A stretch of 24,470 nucleotides of DNA from Condylostoma magnum (GCA_920105805.1 CAKKTI010000332.1:1-24470), one strand, 5' to 3'. Positions 1 through 11,398 are shown, numbered from the stretch's first letter. Notes: a model not told the origin generated them from the letters alone. Made by a program: numbers and translations.

Positions 1-1
1 A

Positions 2-547
2 TCTGGGGGATGTGATAATAAAGTAAGAGTATGGGACTTATAAAACCCATACAATAGCAGAATCATAGGCTAACATGATGATTGGGTATCATCAGTCTGT
101 ATTTCGAGAAGTGAATAACTAGTAGTATCTGGCGGGTTGGATTAAAAAGTAAGAGTATGAGACTTATAAAATCCATCCAGAAACAGAATAATTGGTCAAC
201 ATGATTCTGTTGTATGATCGGTTTGCGTTTTAAGAAGTGAATAACTAATAGTATCTGGTGCAGGGGATAAGAAAGTTAGATTATGAGACTTATACAACTC
301 ATTCAATAACAGAATCATTGGCCAGCATGATGAAGGTGTATCATCAGTTTGCATTTCAAAAAGTGAATAACTAATAGTATCTGGTGGAGAAGATAATAAA
401 GTAAGAGTATGGGATTTAGAAAACTCATAAAATAACAGAATCATAGGTCAACATGGTTCTACTATATAATCAGTTTGCATTTCAAGAAGTGAATAACTAG
501 TAGTATCTGGCGGGAGAGATAGAAAAGTAAGAATATGGGAAATTTAG
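2..547 (+). CDS. WD40 propeller protein, copy A (5' end outside window)
   Basis: The frame starting at base 2 (TAA/TAG=Gln, TGA=Trp) encodes the last five WD40 blades, starting inside blade 3 at S-G-G-C-D. Each blade has the family core G-Q-H-x-x-x-V-x-S-V, S-R-S-E-Q-L-V-V-S-G-G and V-R-V-W-D-L. TGA at 158-160 sits exactly where other blades have the TGG of V-W-D. The last blade ends V-R-I-W-E-I followed by TAG at 545-547, which I take as the stop. If TAG were read as Gln, the frame would run on about 40 codons to a TGA. Bases 1-129 match 5035-5163 in copy C with a single difference, after which similarity drops sharply. The N-terminal region and first two blades lie outside the window. The protein is likely a soluble scaffold or binding propeller; its partner is unknown. 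Confidence 0.85.
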
Positions 548-1967
548 TTGGTTAATTCCATTACCATTAAGAATTTTAATTTGCATTTAACTTTTATCTG
601 GTTGAAATTATTGAATTATTATATGAATTTTATGAATAATACTAATATAAGTTACTAAAGAGATTGAATGTTGTAATAGAGATAAAACATTATTTAATAA
701 AGTGAGCCAGATGTTTAACCTTGCATGAATTAGCTACTCATTTCCTATTTGACATAACAACTTATCTTGTATTAAATTATCAATGAAAGCCAATTATTCT
801 AGAAGTATTTATTGAGATTTTATAAGAAGTAGAATGCAAGCTATAATAAGCCTCAGTTATAATAACCTGTAACGAATCAATTCAACATTATAAATAGACA
901 TCTGCATTATTTTAAATAAATATTAACAGATCTATAGTCAGCCAAAGAGGAAGAAATAGTATTCTCTAACCTCAATTTTAATTTTAGAAAAACAATTAAC
1001 TTTAAATTGATTTAATAGATAAAGCGATTATAATATGCAATAGGATATTAAGATTTAAAGCTAGAGGCAAGGAGTATTTCAATAGCACTGCCTTCTTTAT
1101 AATAAATGTTATTAAGCCAAAATCAAGGCTTGCTTCCAAATACTCCTTTGTTTTTCATATAGGACTTGCAGTTGATCCATACACTTCCCTAGCAAATTAT
1201 GTATCCTTCTTATAATATTTGTATTATAGTAATAACTACTAGTGATAGCCTAATTATTACATAATAACAACTCCTAATATATATAATGCGAATGAGTTCT
1301 GTGTATGCAGGGCAGTGGTGATATATACTAGAAGTATTTGTATTGAATATATAGCGAGCAAGGATTACTAACATATGTAAAAGCTATGATATGCAATAAC
1401 AGTGGCTTTACTAAAAAGCATCAAAGAAAGAAATTTACATAGGATCTTGATCAAAAGATCAATAACTGTATAGGAATATTAATAAGTAAAATAAGTTAAC
1501 CATGAATACTACATAAAAAGGAGTAGCAGTAGCTATAAAGAGTTTTATAGAGTATTAAACCAAGGAACTAAAAGCATGTGTACTAATTTCATTAATCTTG
1601 TTTTCTAGGAGCAAAGGCTCATTGTTTCCGAGAGATTTACTTTATTGTTATTAAGTACAGTAACTAAGTAAATATATTAGGCTAATTACCACTTTGAATG
1701 CGTGAGCAATAATATACAGCCTTTAGCATAATACATTATATCATTCATACAGGAAATATCAATTGCTTCTTCCAGTCCTTCTTGTTTCCCTTTTTAAACA
1801 TAGAATAAAGTGCAAGTAATACATTACAAATGAGCTCTTAAAGAATATTACAGAAACGCACCAAGATACATTAATTGTATATTAGAAGAAATAAGCCTAC
1901 TAAATACTAAAAATCAATAAGCTTGAAATTAGTGTAATAACAGTCAATTTCCAATTTTATATAAAAA
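548..1967. other. A-B intergenic region with duplicated flanks
   Basis: No recognisable gene. The first ~280 nt repeat the 3' flank of other copies: the motif TTAGATAATT or a variant after the TAG, then a block ending near ATTAGCTACTCATTTCC (about 730-750), also seen after B, C, D and K. The last ~650 nt match, in order, the region upstream of J on the other strand. Shared anchors include GTGATATATACTAGAAG (1319-1336), GATCAATAACTGTA (1457-1471), GAGCAAAGGCTC (about 1611-1622) and ACAGGAAATAT (about 1750). With all three stop codons readable as sense, absence of stops here means nothing. Confidence 0.6.
1911..1967 (+). promoter_or_regulatory. Conserved upstream box of copy B
   Basis: Begins 57 nt before the ATG with AAATCAATAAGCTTGAAA, followed by GTGTAATAACAGTCAAT, then an A/T-only run next to the start codon. 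It is a diverged form of the box seen upstream of C, E, G and J. It could be a core promoter or transcription start element. Conservation through recent duplication alone cannot be excluded. Confidence 0.4.
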
Positions 1968-3386
1968 ATGGAAAACTGTACTGGAGCAATCATCAGAAAC
2001 TTGATCGCTGGCTTCGATTTTTAATAATTCTATCAATTAAATCAGTAGCATAAAGGATGGCCTGATCATAGGGAAGTCCAAAGTATTCTAAAGAGCTAAA
2101 TTCTCACTTAAGACAACTTAAAAGCTCTATGAAAAAATCTATAAGCGGCTGATTCAGTCATAAAGCTCAAAAGAACCTTATAAATTTGCTAACTGTTTCC
2201 AATTACTTTGACAGCCACCTTCATTTATGAGATTAAAGTTCAATACCATAAATATTTAGATGCTTTGGGCAAATCTAGTAATTAAGCTAAATAAATTATA
2301 TAAAGAATTATGTATAATGATTTGATGGTATTAAGGCTTAAAACAATTGTAGAAATATCATGGTAACTTCTATCTATCAGAACAGATCAGGAATAACAAG
2401 CTGATAGAATTCTATAACGATTTATGAGATGTTAAAGAGTTATATAATATATTAGACACTAAGCAAGGCAGCTATAATTACAGCCAAAATGATTCTAATA
2501 AGCTGAACGAAAGTGAAAATAAGGAGTCATTGGTCAACATAATAGAAGTGTAAGCTCAGTTTGCATTTCAAGAAGTGAATAATTAGTAGTATCAGGTGGA
2601 TTTGATAATAAAGTAAAAATATGAGATTTATAAAATCCATCCAGAAACAGAATAATTGGTTAACATGATAATACTGTATTCTCAGTTTGCATTTCAAGAA
2701 GTGAACAACTAATAATATCAGGTGGAGAAGATAAGAAAGTAAGAGTATGAGACTTATAAAACTCATACAATAACAGAATCATTGGTCAGCATCATTCTAC
2801 TGTATGATCAGTTTGCATTTCAAGAGGTGAATAATTAGTAGTATCTGGCGGCGCTGATAGTAAAGTAAGAGTATGAGATTTATAAGATCCATCAAGAAAT
2901 AGAATCATGGATCAACATAATGAAGAGGTACTATCAGTTTGTATTTCAAGAAGTGAATAGCTAGTAGTATTTTGTGGAAGTGATAAGAAAGTAAGAGTAT
3001 GGGACTTATAAAACTCAGCCAGAATCATTGGTCAACATGATGACTGTGTATGATCAATTTGCATTTCAAGAAGTGAACAAATAGTAGTATCTGGCGGTTA
3101 TGATGGTAAAGTAAAATTATGAGACTTATAAAACTCAGCCAGAAACAGAATCATTGGCCAGCATGATAATAATTGGGTAAAATCAGTTTGCATTTCTAGG
3201 AGTGAATAAATAGTAGTATCTGGTGGAGCTGGTAAGAAAATAAAAGTATGAGACTTATAAAATCCATTAAGGAACAGTATAATTGATCAATATTGTTATA
3301 TTATATACTCAGTTTGTATTTCAAGAAGTGAATAAATAGTTGTATCGGGTGGAATAGATTAGAAAGTAAGAGTCTGGGAAATCTAG
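1968..3386 (+). CDS. WD40 propeller protein, copy B (472 aa, whole)
   Basis: One continuous frame of 472 codons plus a terminal TAG (3384-3386). Start ATG fits the family motif M-E-N. Residues 1-188 form the unrecognised N-terminal region (S-I-L-K, L-T-Q-D-N-L, V-I-K-L-K-R-T-L-Q-I-C-Q-L, R-L-K-T, E-I-S-W-Q-L-L). TGA at 2130-2132 encodes the Trp of L-W-K-N-L, which is TGG in C, E and K. Residues 189-472 are seven WD40 blades; the fourth is shortened by a small in-frame deletion, and the seventh ends V-R-V-W-E-I. Compared with K, about nine codons are missing in frame near residue 90. The three residues after the blade His change freely (NRS, DNT, HST, NEE, DDC) while S-V-C-I-S-R-S-E-Q is nearly fixed. 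Function unknown; probably a binding or scaffold propeller. Confidence 0.88.
2532..3386 (+). repeat. Tandem ~126-nt WD40 blade array (seven units), copy B
   Basis: Representative of the repeat arrays in all copies. The unit is 42 codons, mostly 126 nt, with length changes only in multiples of three. Corresponding whole arrays lie at 4724-5581, 7772-8629, 8909-9766 (-), 11399-12256 (-), 17773-18630 (-) and 21561-22419. Seven units match the blade number of a closed propeller. Confidence 0.9.
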
Positions 3387-4216
3387 GCAGATAATTAGAA
3401 ATAAATTTAATTATTACTTTTAAAAGCTTTAATTACAAACTTTAAGCCGTTATTAATAACATTTACTAATATAAATGAATAATTACATAATATCGATATA
3501 AGTTGCTTGACTCGCTTATATATTTAATTTTTACCAAATAAATTGAATCTTGCAACGGAGATAAGTATTATAGATTTAGTTTGATATACTTTAAAATTTT
3601 GTATCAATTAGCTACTCATTTCCATTTAGTGTAATAACTTATCCTTGCATTGAATCATAATCAAAGTTGATTATTCAAGGAGTAATTAATAATTCAATAG
3701 AAAGATAAGTATTCCTACTGCTTCTGAATTACTAAAAATGTTCACTCAATAATACTTAACTGGCGAATTAATTCATCATCATAAATAGACATATACATTA
3801 GCTTTTATGAATCATTCCAACTGAATCTTAAGATATTCAAGCTCTTTGGTAATGATTTGTTTAATTTATACTGTCTTTCATTTAAATACCTCTGTTACTA
3901 ATTCTTCAAATTAAAATTTTCCCTTATCTTTATAATCTAAGTTAGATTATAGCAGCTTATACAATTTATTAATAATCAATAATATCTTTAACATTTCATT
4001 AAATCAGAAATCCTTATTAGTTATTTACTAGTTTACTATATAGAAGACAAGCTATTTTAACTAGTATTTCATCCAATAATTCAAATAAGCTCAATCTATT
4101 AGAAACTTAGCATGATCTAGCTTAATAATATAAAGGCTATTCAAAGCTAACAAATCAATAGCCTTTAAAGTCTGTATAATAGCAATCTAATAAAATTTGC
4201 TGACTTTTTATACAAT
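3387..4216. other. B-C intergenic region
   Basis: No gene seen. The first ~310 nt are the family 3' flank: GCAGATAATT after the TAG, then a block with AAATTGAATCTTGCAACGGAGATAAG-like sequence, ATTAGCTACTCATTTCC near 3606-3624, and TTATTCAAGGAGTA near 3671-3684. A similar element follows F and G on the other strand. Relative to A and C the block is offset by a length that is not a multiple of three, so it is probably not translated. The final ~65 nt hold the upstream box of C. Confidence 0.55.
4152..4216 (+). promoter_or_regulatory. Conserved upstream box of copy C
   Basis: AAATCAATAGCCTTTAAA starts 65 nt before the ATG and is followed by TGTATAATAGCAATCTAAT. The same two-part box stands at 52-65 nt before the ATG in E and J, with its downstream part in G. 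It is a candidate core promoter. Confidence 0.45.
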
Positions 4217-5581
4217 ATGGAAAACTAGACTGAACTATTCTATCAAGCAAATCAGCAGCATATGGGATGGCGTAATAACAGGGAAGTTTAAAGTATTCTA
4301 AGGGGCTAAAATGTCATTTAAGACAAATTAGGAGCTTTATGGGAAAGTTTAGGAAGAGCTAGTCAAATTATAAAACTCAAAAGAACCTTCCAAACTTTCC
4401 GATTGTTTCCAATTACTTGCTAACCTATGGTAGACGCCCTCATATATAGCTTTATCAAGTAGAGCAGCATTCAAACCAAGTACCTGGAATATTTGAAAGC
4501 AGCTGAAGAAATTATATAAAGAGTGAATTCTGATGGTTTGATAGGAGTAAGGCTTAACACCTTTGGGGAAATATCATGGAGATTTCTTTCTGCAAGAACA
4601 GATTAGAAGGCGCGAGCTAATTCAATAAAAGCTATAGAATATATCAGACACTAAGCAAAATAACTAGAATTACAGCAAAAAGGATTCCAGTAAAATAAAC
4701 TCAGCTTGAAATAAGGAATTATTGGTTAACATGATAGTTATGTGTGATCAGTTTGCATCTCAAGAAGTGAATAACTAATAGTATCTGGTGGATTTGATAA
4801 TCAAGTAAGAGTATGGGACTTATAAAACCCATCTAGAAATAGAATCATTGGTCAACATGATTTTACTGTATGGTCAGTTTGCATTTCGAGAAATGAGTAG
4901 CTAGTAGTATCTGGTGGAGGCGATAAGAAAGTAAAGGTATGGGACTTGCAAAACTCATTCAATAACAGAATAGTCGGTTGGCATGATTATAATGTAAGAT
5001 CAGTGTGCATTTCAAGAAATGAGTAAATAGTATTATCTGGGGGATGTGATAATAAAGTAAGAGTATGGGACTTATAAAACCCATACAATAGCAGAATCAT
5101 AGGCTAACATGATGATTGGGTATCATCAGTCTGCATTTCGAGAAGTGAATAACTAGTAGTATCCGGAGGAAATGATAATAAAGTAAGAGTATGGGACTTA
5201 TAAAACCCATCCAGAAACAGAATCATTGGCCAGCATGATTGTAGTGTATGATCAGTTTGTATTTCTAGAAGTGAATAATTAATAATATCTGGAGGATGTG
5301 ATAATAAAGTAAAAGTATGGGACCTATAAAACACATTCAGAAATAGAATAATTGGTCAATATGATAATAGTGTAAGATCAGTTTGTATTTCAAGAAGTGA
5401 ATAACTCGTTGTATCTGGTTGATAAGATAATAAAGTAAGAGTATGAGACTTATAAGACCCATCCAGAAACAGAATAATTGGTCAGCATGATGGTTGTGTA
5501 GTATCAGTTTAGATTTTGAGAAGTGAATAACTAGTAATATCTGGCGGGAGAGATAACAAAATAAGAGTATGGGAAATTTAG
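4217..5581 (+). CDS. WD40 propeller protein, copy C (454 aa, whole)
   Basis: Continuous frame from ATG (M-E-N-Q-T-E) to TAG at 5579-5581. The N-terminal region is short (about 169 residues) because two stretches are missing in frame: about 13 codons after residue 6 and about 11 codons before the I-E-Y-I-R-H-Q motif. Family motifs are otherwise present, including H-M-G-W, L-K-R-T-F-Q and E-I-S-W (TGG). Seven WD40 blades follow. The first shows Y-V-W-S-V with TGA, while the second shows T-V-W-S-V with TGG at 4871-4873, a direct TGA/TGG exchange at one site. Blade 3 (5035-5163) is almost identical to the start of A. It lies 830 nt after B in the same orientation. Function unknown beyond a likely propeller scaffold. 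Confidence 0.88.
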
Positions 5582-5997
5582 TTAGATAATTCCAAAGCGA
5601 TATAGTTATAGCTAAGAATTATAATTAAGTATTTAAAGCTGTATTTAACTTTTATCTAGGCTATTTACTGAAATATTTGAATTATTATATGAGTTATATG
5701 CATATTATAACTGATCTACTAAATAAATTGAATATTGTAATAAAGATAAGATATTATTTAATAAAGTGAGTCAAATATATTTTCATCTTGTACTAATTAG
5801 CCTCTTTCCTTTTAGAGATACTATATTTTAGCAATACTGAGCAATATGTAAGATTATGCAAGAATATCCAATTTAAGTGTATAAAAGAATACTGAAAACA
5901 ACAAATAATATACAGGAAATCATTCTTATCTTCAAAATTAGCTATTAACTAAACTGATACTTTCTGTTTACCTCTTGGAACCTAAAATAAATATGAT
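5582..5997. other. C-D intergenic region
   Basis: The family 3' flank follows the TAG (TTAGATAATT, then a block like that after A up to about 5815). From about 5860 the sequence matches the 5' flank of K (AATTTAAGTGTATAAA, ACAATAATATGCAGGAA in K; diverged here). This 5' flank is cut short at about 5990, where it joins codon ~47 of the D remnant. Confidence 0.55.
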
Positions 5998-6779
5998 TAC
6001 TCTAGAGACAGCTTAATATCTCTATGGAAATGTCTAGAAAGAGCTAATCCAGTCACAAAGCTCAAAAGAATCTTCTAAATTTGCCAACTGTTAAAAATTA
6101 CTCTCTAACCTGCGATAATCAACTTAATTAATGACTTTATAAGAGGCAATGAGATTAAAACTGGATATCTGAAATATTTAGATGGGTTAGTTAAATCAAG
6201 TAATCAAGCTAAAGAAATCATATAAAAAGCAGTAATAAAGCATGCGGGAAAATATTATGATAACTTCTTTTTATTAGAACAGATTACACAAAATAAGCTA
6301 ATCAAATCTTAGAATGGATTAAAAGATGCTAAAGAGTTAATTCAATAAGAGCTGTAGAGAAAGATGGAGAATACATTCGATACTAAGTAGGGAAGCTAGA
6401 ATTATAGGGGAAATAATGAATCATTGGTCAACATGATTCTAAGGTATTATCAGTTTGTATTTCAAGAAGTGAATAACTTATCATATCTGGTGGAAAGGAC
6501 AATAAAGTAAGAGTATGGGACTTATGCAACCCATCCAGAAATAGAATTATTGGTTAGCATGATGGTTATGTGTAATCAGTTTGCATTTCATCAAAAGAAT
6601 AACTAGTAGTATCTGGTGGACATGATAGTAAAGTAAGAGCATGAGACTTATAAAATCCATCCAGAAACAGAATCATTGGTCAACATGATTCTCCTGTAGT
6701 ATCAGTTTGCATTTCAGAAAGTGAATAATTAGTAGTATCTTGTGGATGGGATAAGAAAGTAAGATTATGGGAAATTTAG
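5998..6779 (+). pseudogene. WD40 propeller gene remnant, copy D
   Basis: Similarity to the family begins in mid N-terminal region (L-W-K-C-L, K-L-K-R-I-F-Q-I-C-Q-L), so the ATG, the promoter box and the first ~46 codons are missing. The matching 5' flank of K continues right up to the joint, so a single deletion of about 315 nt is likely, and the joint lies at a shared ACTCTAG-like word. A second loss of about 25 nt near 6235-6270 (relative to K) breaks the reading frame of the N-terminal region. Only three WD40 blades remain, in one frame, ending W-E-I-TAG at 6777-6779. I read it as a decaying gene. A short product from an internal ATG cannot be ruled out. Confidence 0.8.
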
Positions 6780-7201
6780 TTAGATAATTTTGCATTTAAA
6801 TGTTGACTACTAGTTATAATATCAAGTTGAATTTTGTAATGAAGATATTTGAGAAAGTTAGTTTAATATCCTTTTAAACTTTGTATTAATTAGCTACTTT
6901 GATTCATTTTAACCTACTTTCAGCTCTCTAGTAGATATAACCTTAGGAATTTTTATAATCAAACAACTGCGTAGCTTATAAACCATCCCTTATATATGAG
7001 TAGAGCAATACAAATACTCTAGGAAATTAATATACCTAGAATAAAGTATGAATTACAATGACTTCTTTAAAAATCAGTGCAATAAGATGTAATTATAGTG
7101 TGCAAAATCTAGCTTCATAATACTACTACTATAAAAGCTAAATATTACAAATCAATAACGTTTAAAGACTATATAATAAGCATTGTCGGTTTAATATAAA
7201 A
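6780..7201. other. D-E intergenic region
   Basis: The family 3' flank is present in shortened form (TTAGATAATT, then ATTAATTAGCTACT near 6887). The second half resembles the last ~200 nt upstream of K (ACTCTAGGAAA, AGAATAAAGTAT). The upstream box of E ends the region. No gene seen. Confidence 0.5.
7150..7201 (+). promoter_or_regulatory. Conserved upstream box of copy E
   Basis: AAATCAATAACGTTTAAA begins 52 nt before the ATG and is followed by TATATAATAAGCATT, then an A-rich run. It is the same arrangement as upstream of C and J. Confidence 0.45.
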
Positions 7202-8629
7202 ATGGAAAACTGTATTGAATCAATCGTCAGAAACCTGGCCATTGATTACTAATAACTCTACTAATCGAATCAGCAGTATATAGAATGACCTGATAATAGC
7301 GATATTCTAAGCATTCTAAAGAGCTGGATCTCCAGTTTAAGCATCTTAAGAGCTTTATGGAACAATTTAGAAAGAGCTGATCTGGACATAAAACTTAAAA
7401 GAACTTTCCAACTGTTTCCAATTGCTTGCTAACTTAATACCTTCATTAATAACTTTATTAAAGGGAGTAATATTCAAACCAAGTACCTGAGGTATTTAGA
7501 AGCTTTCGTCAAATTAAGTAATTAAGCCAAAGAAATCACATAAGGAGATAATTCTGATGATTTGATAGGAGTAAGGCTTAAAACCTTTGGAAAAATATTA
7601 TGGGGAGTTCTTGCTGTCCAAACAGATCAGAAAGTATCAGCTAATACAATTTTATAAGGCATTATTTAATATTAAAGAGCTGGAGAATATATTGGACATT
7701 AAGCAAAATAACTAGAACTACAGCAAAAAAGATTCCAATAAAATAAAATCAGTTAAAAATAAGGAATTATTGGCCAACATGATGGTTTTGTATTATCAGT
7801 TTGCATTTCAAGAAGTGAACAAATAGTAGTATCTGGGGGATATGATGGGAAAGTAAGAGTATGGAACTTATAAAACCCATTAAGAAATTGTATCATTGGC
7901 CAGCATAAGGGTTTTGCATTATCAGTTTGCATTTCAAGAAGTGAATAACTAATAGTATCTGGTGGAGGTGATAAGAAAATAAGACTATGGGACTTATTAA
8001 ACCCATCCAGAAACAGAACCATAGGCAAACATGATGGTTTTGTATGATCAATTTCCATTTCAAGAAGTGAACAAATAGTAGTATCTGGCGGATATGATAG
8101 ACAAGTAGGAGTATGGGACTTATAAAACCCATCCAGAAACAGAATCATTGGTCGGCATGATGGTAGTGTAAAATCAGTTTGTATTTCAAGAAGTGAATAA
8201 TTAGTAGTATCAGGTGGAGAAGATGGTAAAGTAAGAGTATGAGACTTAAAAAAACCATTAAGAAATAGTATCATTGGTCAACATAATGGTTAGGTGTAAT
8301 CAGTTTGCATATCAAGAAGTGAATAATTAGTTGTATCTGGTGGAGAGGATAAGAGAGTAAGAGTATGGAACTTATAAAACCCATCCAGAAACAGAATCAT
8401 TGGCCAGCATGATAGTTTTGTAAGATCAGTTTGCATTTCAAGAAGTGAATAACTAATAGTATCTGGTGAATAAGATAAGAAAGTAAGAGTATGAGACTTA
8501 TAAAATCCATCCAGAAATAGAATCATTGGCCAACATGATGATAATGTGTAATTAGTCTGTATTTCAAGAAGTGAGTAACTAATAATATCAGGTGGATTTG
8601 ATAATAAAGTAAGACTATGGGAGATTTAG
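7202..8629 (+). CDS. WD40 propeller protein, copy E (475 aa, whole)
   Basis: Continuous frame from ATG (M-E-N-C-I-E-S-I-V-R-N-L) to TAG at 8627-8629. Residues 1-190 are the family N-terminal region, with N-Q-Q-Y-I-E-W (TGA at 7286-7288; TGG in B, C and K), A-L-W-N-N-L, K-L-K-R-T-F-Q-L-F-P-I and the linker A-K-Q-L-E-L-Q-Q-K. Seven WD40 blades follow. Residues after the blade His are DGF, KGF, DGF, DGS, NGQ, DSF and DDN, and the residue after S-G-G is Y, G, Y, E, E or F, while the rest of each blade is nearly constant. It is the last of the plus-strand series A-E and faces copy F tail to tail across 279 nt. Confidence 0.88.
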
Positions 8630-8908
8630 TTAGATAATTTCAATTTATTCTGAATAATATTGTTAATTACTCTTAAAAACTTGATTCCATAATTTAAATA
8701 TAGCACAATAGGTTGGAATAATTAAAGCTTATTACTGTTTAAATTTTACTTATTATAAAAATACTCCTTGGATAATCAATCAAAAGTCCAATGCAATCAT
8801 AATTTGATATGCCAAATGAGTAATACCAGGTTTAAAAGGATATTTAGTTAACTTTATCTCCTTATTTTGGAATTAATATTATGAGTAGAATAGATTAAAA
8901 TGATCTAA
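8630..8908. other. E-F convergent 3' spacer
   Basis: The short spacer holds the 3' flanks of both genes. TTAGATAATT follows E. On the other strand F has TTAGATCATT, a block like ATATCCTTTTAAAC, and ATTATCCAAGGAGTATT near 8762-8780, also seen after B. E and F with this spacer form a large imperfect inverted repeat. No gene seen. Confidence 0.5.
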
Positions 8909-10360
8909 CTAAATTTCCCATACTCTTACTTGCATATCTTCTCCACCAGATACTACTAGTTATTCACTTCTTGAAACGAATACTGAAAATACAGCTTTAT
9001 CGTGTTGACCTATTATTCTGTTTCTAGATGAGTTTAATAAATCCCATATTCTTATTTTATTATCATCTCCTCCAGATACTACTAGTTGCTCACTTCTTGA
9101 AATTCAAACTTATTATACTCAACTATCATGCTGGCCTATGATTCTGCTTCTTGATGGATTTTATAAGTCCCATAGTCTTACTGCATAATCAATCCCACCA
9201 GATATGATTAGTTATTCACTTCTTGACATGCAAACCGATCATACATTATCACTATGTTGGCCAATGATTCTATTTCTGGATGGGTTTTATAGATCCCATA
9301 CTCTTACTTTAAAATCATGTCCACCAGATACTACTAGTTATTCACTTCTTGAAATGCAAACTGATTATACCCAATAATTTTATTGACAAAGAATTCTATT
9401 ATTGTATGAGTTTTACAAGTCCCATACTCTTATTTTTCTATCTAATCCACCAGATACTACTACTTATTCACTTCTTGAAATACAAACAGATTATACATTA
9501 TCATTATGTTGGCCAATGATTCTGTTTCTGGATGGATTTTATAAGTCCCATATTCTTATTTTCTTATCACCTCCGCCGGATACTACTAGTTGCTCACTTC
9601 TTGAAATGCAAACTTATCTTACCCACTCATCATGCTGACCAATTATTCTGTTTCTGGATGGGTTTAATAAGTCCCATAGTCTTATTTTCTTATCACCTCC
9701 ACCAGATACTATTATTTATTCACTTCTTGAAATGCAAACGGATCATACACATCTATTATGCTTGCCAATAATTCCTTATTTTCAACTGATTTTATTTTGT
9801 TAGAATCTCTTCTGCTGTAATTCTAGTTATCATACTCAAGCCTTTTCTACAGCTATCATTGAATTACCTCTTTAACAATTTATAATCCATTCTAAAATTC
9901 TATTAGTTTATTCTTTCTGGTCTGTTCTAATAAAAAGAAGCTAGCATAAAATTTCTGAAAAGGTTTTAAGCCTTACTAATGTCAAATTATTCTCTCTTTA
10001 TATTATTTCTTTAGCTTAATTACTTGATTTGACCAATACATCTAAATATCTCAGATTTTTGGCTTAAATCTCATACTTACTGGAAAGCTAATCAATAAGG
10101 ATGCCTACCATAGGTTATTTAGTAATTATGAGCAATCGGCAAATCTATAAAATACTCTTGAGCTTTAAGACAGGATTAACTCTTTCCAGACTTTTCCGTA
10201 GAGCTGTTAAGTTATCTTAAGTTAAGATTTAGTTCTTTAGAATACTTTGAGTATCCTTACAATCAAGTAATCCCATATGTTGACGATTTGCTTGATAGAA
10301 TGATTATAAGTTGAAGTCAGCGACCAAGTACCTGACGATTAGTTCAATAGAGTTTTCCAT
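8909..10360 (-). CDS. WD40 propeller protein, copy F (483 aa, whole)
   Basis: On the minus strand the frame runs from ATG (10360-10358, M-E-N-S-I-E-L-I-V-R) to TAG (8911-8909) without interruption. The N-terminal region is about 198 residues, with Q-S-F-Y-Q-A-N-R-Q-H-M-G-L (Leu where most copies have Trp), S-I-L-K-N-Q-I-L-T-Q-D-N-L, Y-L-D-V-L-V-K-S-S-N-Q-A-K-E-I-I-Q, and R-T-D-Q-K-E-Q. Seven WD40 blades follow, the first with V-W-S-V written with TGA. One blade has I-L-C-Q-Q in place of I-I-G-Q-H. The last ends V-R-V-W-E-I-TAG. It lies head to tail with G and tail to tail with E. Function unknown. Confidence 0.87.
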
Positions 10361-11398
10361 TTTTATATAGAATTAGAAATTACCCAATTTAGCAATCGTC
10401 TTAATAAGTAGCTTTTAAGCATTTATAAGTAAATTACCAAATATAAATCTGCTAAAATTTAACATAGATTATAAAAAGCTTAGGATTATGAAATAGTAGT
10501 TAATTACATTGAATTACTAACAATCCTTACTGAGTTTATATAAGATATTATTTGATATTTTTTCTACTTTTTATCCATTATTGAATAAATTTCATGATTA
10601 TTTCAATATTCTTTTTACGGTTCATTTGATGAGCTTTAATTGTTTGTTCAAGTGTAAAATTATTTAAAATTTTGATTAATACAAATTCTAAATAAAAGGA
10701 TAAGTTAAGTAGAATAGTTAGTATGTACTATATATAAAATAGCAAGAAGATAGTTAAAAGTATTAATTATTCTGCTACAAATAGTTTTATTAAAATGTAA
10801 CATAATACTACAAATTCAATATTCATCCTAATAATTGAATTATTGAGGAAACTATAATAATTTCCAAGGAAATAAAGCAAATTAAAAGATTGTAGAAATT
10901 TAACATAAGAGAAAGTCTTAGCGTGAGGAACTTAGTGGAAGTAGAAATATAATAAATAAATTGATTAAATTATCATTAAAGAGCTTAAGTTGAAATAGCA
11001 TATACTAAAGCTAATATATATACCCATTTATTATGGTTATTCATTAGATATATAATCTTAAGTAAGGATTTTAACTAGTAATTGGTCGTTAATAAAATTA
11101 AAGTATAAACGAGCCATAATAATTATACATATACTATTAAGATTTATTCTAGTTTGCATTCTAATAAAGCCAAAATACCTTGAATAATTAAAAATCAATA
11201 AAAGAATGAGTTATTAAGCCAAATGGGAAATGAGTAAAACAAGTTTAAAAGAATCAGCTTTATGCATATAAGCGAGTAAAGCAACTTATATGCAGAGTTT
11301 ATATAATTATTCAAGTATATTAGTGATTCTGGATAAAATCTAAAGATAATCTTAAGGCATAATTAAAGTTTAAAAGAATGATAACTAGAATGATCTTA
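10361..11398. other. F-G intergenic region
   Basis: No gene recognised. The left part is the F upstream region (minus strand), with only a weak trace of the shared upstream box. The right part is the 3' flank of G, including on the minus strand a run like TTTTACTCATTTCCC and TTATTCAAGGTATTTT near 11172-11190, matching flanks of B and F. The remainder (about 10500-11000) is A/T-rich without identifiable structure. Confidence 0.45.

Noticed and set aside
548-1967. tRNA, rRNA or transposon in the long gaps
   Set aside because: I found no tRNA B-box-like word in a foldable context, no rRNA-like stretch, and no terminal inverted repeats or transposase motifs by eye. A covariance-model scan would be decisive.
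1-5581. CRISPR array or satellite DNA (126-nt tandem repeats)
   Set aside because: The repeats encode WD40 blades in frame, there are no short direct repeats with unique spacers, and arrays start after a conserved coding region.
7753-8274. Standard-code open frames antisense to the repeats with a 42-residue K-S-H-T-L-T-L-L-S period
   Set aside because: They are the reverse complement of the WD40 blades. Their period and 'conservation' follow from the sense frame, and they end where the blades end.
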